Part shown: one piece after another, positions 58,691 through 64,000 of the stretch
Layout of the letters: every line of letters begins with the position of its first letter
Numbering within the stretch: position 1 is the first letter of the stretch
Source of the DNA: JAWLHJ01 sp040904945
GTDB lineage: Bacteria > Gemmatimonadota > Gemmatimonadetes > Longimicrobiales > Gaopeijiaceae
Length of the DNA stretch: 64,000 nucleotides
Reading direction: 5' to 3'
Assembly (NCBI GenBank): GCA_040904945.1
Contig: JBBDSM010000117.1
Location: 38,934 to 102,933 of the forward strand
The notes under the pieces: model-generated
What the model was told of the DNA's origin: nothing
Databases searched by the model: none
Seen by the model: only the letters and a program-made list of their open reading frames with translations
Made by a program: the position numbers and the translations under genes

Positions 58691-60208
58691 ATGTTCTCGA
58701 GGACGATGCGACGACCGCCGGGATGGCTGGTCGTGGTGAGCGCATTCCTGGCTTGGAGTCCGTGCCTGGCAGCGCAGGAACGGGTTCCCGAGCGCCTGAC
58801 GCTCGAGCAAGCGCTCGAGGTCGCTTCCAGGAACAGTCCAGTCTTTCTTCGCGCCCGTAACGACCGGGCCCTGGCCGACTGGGACGTGCGTCAGGCGTAC
58901 GGTCAGCTTCTGCCGACCGCCAACGCGAGCAGTCGCGTGAGTTGGCAGGGCTCCGGAGAGCAGCAGCTCGGCAGCAGCCTCACGGCGGGCGACCTGGGGC
59001 TGGGCAATCAGCCCTCGTACTACTTCTCCAGCTGGGACGTCGGGGTCAACTACTCCCTCGACTGGGCGACCATCCGCGGGCCGGCTCTGGCCAAAGCGGA
59101 GCGGGAGGCGACCGTGGCCCGGATCGACGCGACCGGTTCGGAGCTCGCCGCGCTGGTCACGACGGCTTACGTGGAGGTGCTCCGCAGGAGCGAGCTACTC
59201 AACACCGCTCGTCAGCAGCTCGAGAACGCGCGGATCAACCTCCGGCTCGCCCAGGGTCAGCTGGAGGTCGGCTCCGTGACCCCCATCGACGTCGGCCAGG
59301 CCGAGGTGCAGGTGGGGCGGGCCGAGGTTCAGGTGCTCCAGGCCGACAACGCGGTCGAGACCGCGCGTATGCGACTCCTTCAGCAGATGGGGGTCGGGGT
59401 GGGCCAACCGTTCGAACCCGGCACGGAGTTCATCGCGCAGCCGCCTCGGTGGGGTCTCGATTCGCTTCGAGCTCTCGCGCTCGTGGAGAATCCGACGCTC
59501 CGGGCCACCCGCATGACCCGCGAGTCGGCGGAGCTGGGCGTCAGCTCGGCCTGGTCCTCGTACCTCCCTTCCCTGTCGATCTCCACCGGGTGGGGCGGTT
59601 TCGCTCGCCAGGCAAGTGACGCGGGCTTCCTCGTGGCGAGGGCTCAGGCGCAGGCTGCAGGCGCGATCTCCAGGTGCGTCTCGACGAACGACCTGTACCG
59701 CCGCCTCGCCGATCCGCTCCCGCCCGTCGACTGCTCGCAGCTCGTCTTCACGGACGAGCAGCGGAGGTCGATCTACGCGGCGAACGACCAGTTCCCGTTC
59801 GGATTCGAGCGCTCGGCGCCGGCCGTCTCGTTCGGCCTGAGCATTCCGATCTTCACCGGCCTCAGCCGCCAGCGGAACCTCGAGGCGGCCCGGATCCAGC
59901 GCGACGACGTTACGCAGGAACTCCGGGAGCGGGAGCTCGCCCTGGAAGCCGATCTCAGGATCGCCCTCGCCAACGTGGAGACCGCGTTCCGGAGCGCGTC
60001 GCTCGAAGAGCGGAACCGCGACCTGGCCGAGCGACAGCTGACCCTGGCCCGCGAGCGTTATCAGCTCGGGGCCATCACCTTCGTCGAGCTCATGGACGCG
60101 CAGACCGTGCTCTCACAGGCTGAGAGCGACCACATCGTCGCTCTGTTCGCGTATCACGATGCCGTCACGGACCTCGAGGCGCTCGTCGGAGCGCCCCTCA
60201 GAGACTGA
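58691..60208 (+). CDS. TolC-like outer-membrane efflux channel
   Basis: Outer-membrane channel of a tripartite efflux pump. With the ATG after GAGGGGGGTG the protein has 505 residues, with a signal peptide ending CLAAQ. LTLEQALEVASRNSP is the standard OEP opening; two long coiled-coil repeats alternate with beta strands (YYFSSWDVGVNYSLDWAT and SAPAVSFGLSIPIFTG), and the second repeat ends ERYQLGAITFVELMDAQTVL. An insertion with a Cys pair (SRCVSTNDLYRRL, VDCSQLV) is uncommon. First gene of the pump operon. Confidence 0.93.
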   Translation: MFSRTMRRPPGWLVVVSAFLAWSPCLAAQERVPERLTLEQALEVASRNSPVFLRARNDRALADWDVRQAYGQLLPTANASSRVSWQGSGEQQLGSSLTAGDLGLGNQPSYYFSSWDVGVNYSLDWATIRGPALAKAEREATVARIDATGSELAALVTTAYVEVLRRSELLNTARQQLENARINLRLAQGQLEVGSVTPIDVGQAEVQVGRAEVQVLQADNAVETARMRLLQQMGVGVGQPFEPGTEFIAQPPRWGLDSLRALALVENPTLRATRMTRESAELGVSSAWSSYLPSLSISTGWGGFARQASDAGFLVARAQAQAAGAISRCVSTNDLYRRLADPLPPVDCSQLVFTDEQRRSIYAANDQFPFGFERSAPAVSFGLSIPIFTGLSRQRNLEAARIQRDDVTQELRERELALEADLRIALANVETAFRSASLEERNRDLAERQLTLARERYQLGAITFVELMDAQTVLSQAESDHIVALFAYHDAVTDLEALVGAPLRD

Positions 60209-60223
60209 CCCGGAGTCCACTCC

Positions 60224-61468
60224 ATGCAGCGTCGCTCGAAGATCATCGTCGGAGTGCTGGTCGTTGCGGTCGTGGGCGCGGCGACCGCCGCTTCCATTGC
60301 CCGCAATCGAAACCAGGGGGTCGAGGTTCGAACGGAGGTAATCGCCGAGCGCGATCTCGTCGAGCTCGTCACCGCGTCCGGGAACGTGCGGGCTCGCCGG
60401 ACCGTGGAAATGAGCTCCGACGTTTCGGCCCGGGTATCTCGACTGCTGGTCCAGGAAGGCGACGAGGTCCGCGTAGGCCAGACGCTCCTCCGTCTCGAGC
60501 CCGACCAGTATCAGGCCGCCCTCTCCCGAGCGGAGGCGCAGCTCGCCCAGGCCCGGTCGCAGGAATCGCAGCAACGCGCAAACATGATTCAGGCGGACCG
60601 CAATCTCGACCGCCTCGTCTCGCTCCGCACCAGGGACTCCCTCCTCGTGAGCCCTCAGCAGCTCGACGACGCCCGTACCAACGTCGACGTGGCGGAGGCC
60701 TCGCTCGAATCGGCGTCGCACGGAGTATCCCAGGCGGAGGCGGCCGTCGCCGAGGCCACGGACAGGCTCTCGAAGACGCTGTTCACCGCCCCGATGGCGG
60801 GTCGGGTGACCCGGCTCAACGTGGAGGAGGGCGAGACCGTGATCATCGGGACGATGAACAATCCGGGAAGCCTGGTGCTGACGATCTCCGATCTCTCCGT
60901 GATGGAAGCCGTGGTCCGCGTGGACGAGACGGACGTGCCCCGGATCACGCTCGGCGACAGCGCGACCATCCGGATCGACGCCTTCCCCGGACGGACCTTC
61001 ACCGGGCGCGTCACCAAGATCGGGAACTCGGCCATCACGCCGCCCGCCCAGCAGGCCGGGGGACAGCAGGCTGCCATCGACTTCGAGGTGGTGCTGACCC
61101 TCGACGACACCGACGCGCTCCTGAGACCGGACCTCTCGGCGACCGCAGACATCGTGGTGGCCACACGTGAGGGTGTCTTGGCCGTGCCCATCATCGCGCT
61201 GACCGTGCGGGGGGCGGAGGATGGTGACCCGTCGACGGGGCGGCCGGTAGAGGACGACGTCGAGGGTGTCTTCCTCACTTCGGAAGGACGTGTGCGCTTC
61301 ACGCCGGTCGAGGTCGGCATCACGGGTCGCGAGCACTTCGAGGTCCTGTCGGGCGTGGCCGCGGGCGACACGGTGGTCGCAGGTCCCTACCAGGCGATCC
61401 GGAACCTGCAGGACGACGACCAGATCCGTCCGATGGAGCAGCCGACCACGCCCCCCGGGGGCCGGTAG
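60224..61468 (+). CDS. Membrane-fusion protein (MacA/HlyD type)
   Basis: Periplasmic adaptor linking the inner-membrane permeases to the TolC-like channel. 414 residues: an uncleaved anchor or signal at about 7-27, the split lipoyl domain (EMSSDVSARVSRLLVQEGDEV and FTAPMAGRVTRLNVEEGETV), a coiled-coil hairpin (about 95-175), a beta-barrel domain and the membrane-proximal domain ending EVLSGVAAGDTVVAGPYQAI. It starts 15 bases after the channel gene and 6 bases before the first permease. Confidence 0.93.
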   Translation: MQRRSKIIVGVLVVAVVGAATAASIARNRNQGVEVRTEVIAERDLVELVTASGNVRARRTVEMSSDVSARVSRLLVQEGDEVRVGQTLLRLEPDQYQAALSRAEAQLAQARSQESQQRANMIQADRNLDRLVSLRTRDSLLVSPQQLDDARTNVDVAEASLESASHGVSQAEAAVAEATDRLSKTLFTAPMAGRVTRLNVEEGETVIIGTMNNPGSLVLTISDLSVMEAVVRVDETDVPRITLGDSATIRIDAFPGRTFTGRVTKIGNSAITPPAQQAGGQQAAIDFEVVLTLDDTDALLRPDLSATADIVVATREGVLAVPIIALTVRGAEDGDPSTGRPVEDDVEGVFLTSEGRVRFTPVEVGITGREHFEVLSGVAAGDTVVAGPYQAIRNLQDDDQIRPMEQPTTPPGGR

Positions 61469-61474
61469 CCCCGG

Positions 61475-62716
61475 ATGGTCTTCCGGGAAGGTGTGGCGCT
61501 CGCGCTCCTCCAGATCCGCACTCAGAAGCTGAAGAGTTTCTTCAGCCTGCTGGGCGTGATTCTGGGCGTGACGTTCCTCATCCTCGTCGTGACGGTGGTG
61601 GAGGGGCTCGATCGCTACGTGCGCGAGGACTTCACGTCGCAGGTGTTCGGCATCAACACCGTCACGCTCCGCCGCTGGCAGAGCGTGAGTATCAACACCG
61701 ACCCGGAGGAATGGCGCGCCCGCCAACGGCGGCCCCGCCTTCAGTACGAGGATGCCGACGCGATCCGAGCGGCCCTCACCATTCCGGCACGGGTCGCCGT
61801 CGAAAGCGACGCCAGCGCCGATGCGGTCGGGGACAACGGACGAACGGCCACCGGCGTCCAGGTCACCGGGGCCTCGCCCGAGATCTTCGAGATCCGCGAC
61901 CTGACCCTGACGCGCGGGCGTGCCTTCACCCCTCAGGAAGCCGCCGCCGGTAGCCCGGTCATGGTGCTCGGCTCCGAAACCGCAGACGTCATCTTCGAGA
62001 CCCTCGACCCGGTTGGTCGCACCATCCGCATCCGCGGGTTCCCGTACCGCGTGATCGGCGTGCTCGAGGAGCGCGGCTCGCTCTTCGGACAGTCGTTGGA
62101 CAACCTCGCCATCGCCCCGGCCCGCTCGCCGGTTCAGTCCATCACGAACCCACGCGGCGTGGTCGACGCGGTGATTATCCAGACGCTGGATCCGACACAG
62201 CTGCGCGACGCCCAGCTCGAGATCGAAGGCATCATGCGTGCTCGCCGCGGCCTGCGGCCCACGGAGGAGGCCGACTTCGCCCTCGAGACCGCGGAGCAGG
62301 CGATCAGCTTCTGGGACAACATCTCGCGCATCCTGTTCCTGGCGCTCCCCATGCTCGTTTCGATCTCTCTCGTCGTGGGCGGGATCGTGATCATGAACAT
62401 CATGCTGGTCTCGGTCATGGAACGGACGCGCGAGATCGGCATCCGCAAGGCCCTCGGAGCCCGGAGGCGGGACATCCTGCTGCAGGTCCTCATCGAGTCG
62501 ACGACGCTGGCCACCGTCGGTGCCGCCCTGGGCGTCCTCGCAGGACTCGGCATGGCTGCCGGCCTGGCAGCCGCCACGCCGCTCCCGGCCGCAGTCGCGC
62601 CCCGCTGGATCGCGCTCGGCGTGGGCATGGGGATCACGGTCGGGGTCATCGCGGGCGTCTATCCCGCGGCGAGGGCGTCCCGCCTCGATCCGGTCGACGC
62701 GCTCCGCTATGAGTGA
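61475..62716 (+). CDS. MacB-like ABC transporter permease, first copy
   Basis: 413 residues without an ATPase domain. One N-terminal membrane helix (SFFSLLGVILGVTFLILVV), a periplasmic MacB core domain (about 45-285), and three C-terminal helices with the FtsX signature MERTREIGIRKALGARRRDI. The last codons overlap the next permease by 8 bases. The missing ATPase must come from another gene, as in LolCDE-like systems. Confidence 0.92.
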   Translation: MVFREGVALALLQIRTQKLKSFFSLLGVILGVTFLILVVTVVEGLDRYVREDFTSQVFGINTVTLRRWQSVSINTDPEEWRARQRRPRLQYEDADAIRAALTIPARVAVESDASADAVGDNGRTATGVQVTGASPEIFEIRDLTLTRGRAFTPQEAAAGSPVMVLGSETADVIFETLDPVGRTIRIRGFPYRVIGVLEERGSLFGQSLDNLAIAPARSPVQSITNPRGVVDAVIIQTLDPTQLRDAQLEIEGIMRARRGLRPTEEADFALETAEQAISFWDNISRILFLALPMLVSISLVVGGIVIMNIMLVSVMERTREIGIRKALGARRRDILLQVLIESTTLATVGAALGVLAGLGMAAGLAAATPLPAAVAPRWIALGVGMGITVGVIAGVYPAARASRLDPVDALRYE

Positions 62717-63998
62717 GGGGAGCGCACAGGAGCCGCGTCGCGTAACCGCGATCCTCTCGGACGGGTTCACGATTGCGTGGGAGGCGATCAACGGGAACCG
62801 GATCCGCTCGTCGTTGACCGTGCTCGGCGTGGCCGTCGGCGTAGCCGTCGTGATGGCCATCGCGGCGCTCATCACGGGGATCCGCTCCAGCGTCATGGAG
62901 GCGTTCGAGTCGGCAGGCCCCGACAACTTCATGGTCACCCGCTTCGACTTCACGGCGGTCCGGATCTCCGACGACGGAAACGACCGGCCGCCGTGGTGGA
63001 ACAAGCCCGAGATCGAAGCCGAGGAGGCGCGGCGGATCGGAACCCTTCCCACCGTCGACGAGGCGCTCTACAACTTCGGCTTCAACGCGAGCTTCAACTA
63101 CGAGAGCCAGTCGGTCCAGAACGTCCAGTCGCAGGCGTATTCTTCCGGGTGGCCGCGTTATCAACCGGGCGATTTCGTGGCAGGCCGGGACTTCACGCCG
63201 GCGGAGGTCGGACAGAATCGCCCCCTGGTCGTGCTCTCGGGCTCGCTTGCCGAGGATCTGTTCGGGCAACGCGACCCGATCGGCCGATTCGTGCGGGTGT
63301 CCGCGGGAAGTAGCGGGCACCAGGAAGCGTTCGAGGTGATCGGCGTCTTCGAGGCCGAGGAGAACATCTTCACCAGCGCGGTGCAGCACTGGGCGGTCTT
63401 CCCCTGGACCGCCGCCGACCGCAGGCTGCGTGTATCGGCGTGGCAGGCGCAGATCCTGGTGGTACCGGAAGACTCGGTATCGATGGCGCGCGCCCAGGAT
63501 GACGTCATCGCCGCGCTACGGGGTATGCGGAGCCTCGGGCCGCGTGAGGAGAACGACTTCGCCCTGATCGCGTCGGCGCAGCTCGTCAGCCTGTTCGACC
63601 GACTCACTGCGGTCTTCTTCCTCGTGATTCTCCTCCTCGCGTCCGCGGGCCTGCTCGTCGGCGGAGTTGGCGTCATCGGGATCATGCTGATCTCGGTCAC
63701 CGAGCGCACGCGGGAGATCGGAATCCGGAAGGCCGTAGGTGCGACCCGACGCGAGATCCTGTGGCAGTTCCTCCTCGAAGCGTCGCTGCTCACCGTGGCG
63801 GGGGCCGCGGTCGGCATGGGCGCCGGATGGTCCCTGGCTTCGGCCGTCGCCGCCTGGACGCCCCTGCCCGCGGCCATCCCCCTCTGGGCTGTCGGCGCCT
63901 CACTGGGCATGGCGGCGGTGAGTGGTATGTTGTTCGGCCTGCTGCCCGCCTACCGGGCGAGCCGCATGGACCCCGTGACCGCGCTGAGATTCGAATGA
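62709..63998 (+). CDS. MacB-like ABC transporter permease, second copy
   Basis: 429 residues, same layout as the preceding permease but clearly diverged: helix SLTVLGVAVGVAVVMAIAAL, periplasmic core (about 60-295) and three helices with TERTREIGIRKAVGATRREILWQF. A polar N-terminus (MSEGSAQEPRRV) precedes the first helix. The two probably form a heterodimer. The stop TGA shares its A with an ATG at 63998-64000. An upstream in-frame extension lies within the first permease and is rejected. Confidence 0.92.
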   Translation: MSEGSAQEPRRVTAILSDGFTIAWEAINGNRIRSSLTVLGVAVGVAVVMAIAALITGIRSSVMEAFESAGPDNFMVTRFDFTAVRISDDGNDRPPWWNKPEIEAEEARRIGTLPTVDEALYNFGFNASFNYESQSVQNVQSQAYSSGWPRYQPGDFVAGRDFTPAEVGQNRPLVVLSGSLAEDLFGQRDPIGRFVRVSAGSSGHQEAFEVIGVFEAEENIFTSAVQHWAVFPWTAADRRLRVSAWQAQILVVPEDSVSMARAQDDVIAALRGMRSLGPREENDFALIASAQLVSLFDRLTAVFFLVILLLASAGLLVGGVGVIGIMLISVTERTREIGIRKAVGATRREILWQFLLEASLLTVAGAAVGMGAGWSLASAVAAWTPLPAAIPLWAVGASLGMAAVSGMLFGLLPAYRASRMDPVTALRFE

Positions 63999-64000
63999 TG
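63998..64000 (+). CDS. Probable start codon of the next gene in the efflux operon
   Basis: The last three bases are ATG, overlapping the permease stop as TGATG, a coupling pattern used elsewhere in this window. By context the gene is likely the ABC ATPase, but only the codon is visible. Confidence 0.4.

Noticed and set aside
60113..63052. 979-codon open frame opposite the efflux genes
   Set aside because: His/Asp/Arg-rich, no motifs, covers the ends of three convincing plus-strand genes.

Overview
The window is GC-rich bacterial chromosome with no rRNA, tRNA, CRISPR array, phage or insertion sequence that I can recognise. It is packed with core genes, mostly on the minus strand, in long operons whose neighbours often share 4 bases (ATGA or GTGA). 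The organism is a diderm: it has a TolC-type channel, lipoproteins and an RseP-type protease. It is rod-forming (MreBCD, PBP2, RodA), uses GatCAB for indirect aminoacylation, and has a sigma-54 activator. Gene content and style fit Gemmatimonadota or a nearby lineage; this is an inference without a phylogenetic test. Two 100-N gaps flanked by identical 55-base repeats show a short-read draft assembly.

Layout. 1-5160: elongasome operon mreB-mreC-mreD-mrdA-rodA, with rodA cut by the window edge. 5277-6847: ald and dut. 6896-18529: the translation/transcription superoperon rimP-nusA-ylxQ-infB-DUF503-rbfA-truB-ribF-rpsO-pnp-M16 protease, in the Bacillus order but without ylxR. Its leader has a near-consensus promoter followed by a terminator-like hairpin. 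18756-22211: a small phasin-like protein and murA, and divergently a DUF948-like membrane protein and a zinc-dependent phospholipase C-like protein. 22267-30125: serS, an orphan histidine kinase, pcrA and gatC-gatA-gatB in one tight run. 30178-33451: a lipoprotein, and divergently a single-domain response regulator, a GlmU-like protein and a WalJ-type hydrolase. 33633-41401: rplM-rpsI-rpsB, then tsf-pyrH-frr-cdsA-dxr-rseP, with no uppS. 41563-47797: a short primary-type sigma factor, signal peptidase I, a secreted matrixin-like protease, an NtrC-type regulator, thpR and comM. 48003-50875: proton-translocating transhydrogenase in three subunits. 50890-57112: a very large NtrY-like kinase, an RsbRD-like protein and a PLP decarboxylase. 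57136-64000: a creatininase-like protein with altered metal ligands, an exported protein, and an efflux operon (TolC-like channel, membrane-fusion protein, two MacB-like permeases) running off the window where a further start codon overlaps the last stop.

How the genes work together. Cell-envelope building is heavily represented: elongasome, MurA, CdsA, Dxr, RseP, LepB and GlmU-like. So are translation and RNA decay: S2, S9, S13-type L13, S15, EF-Ts, RRF, IF-2, RbfA, RimP, NusA and PNPase. The points I find most worth checking are the rimP-nusA leader, the false assembly gaps that corrupt the rpsB 3' end, the Asp-type MurA, the apparent CTG start of the decarboxylase, the multi-sensor kinase and the ligand-altered creatininase homologue.
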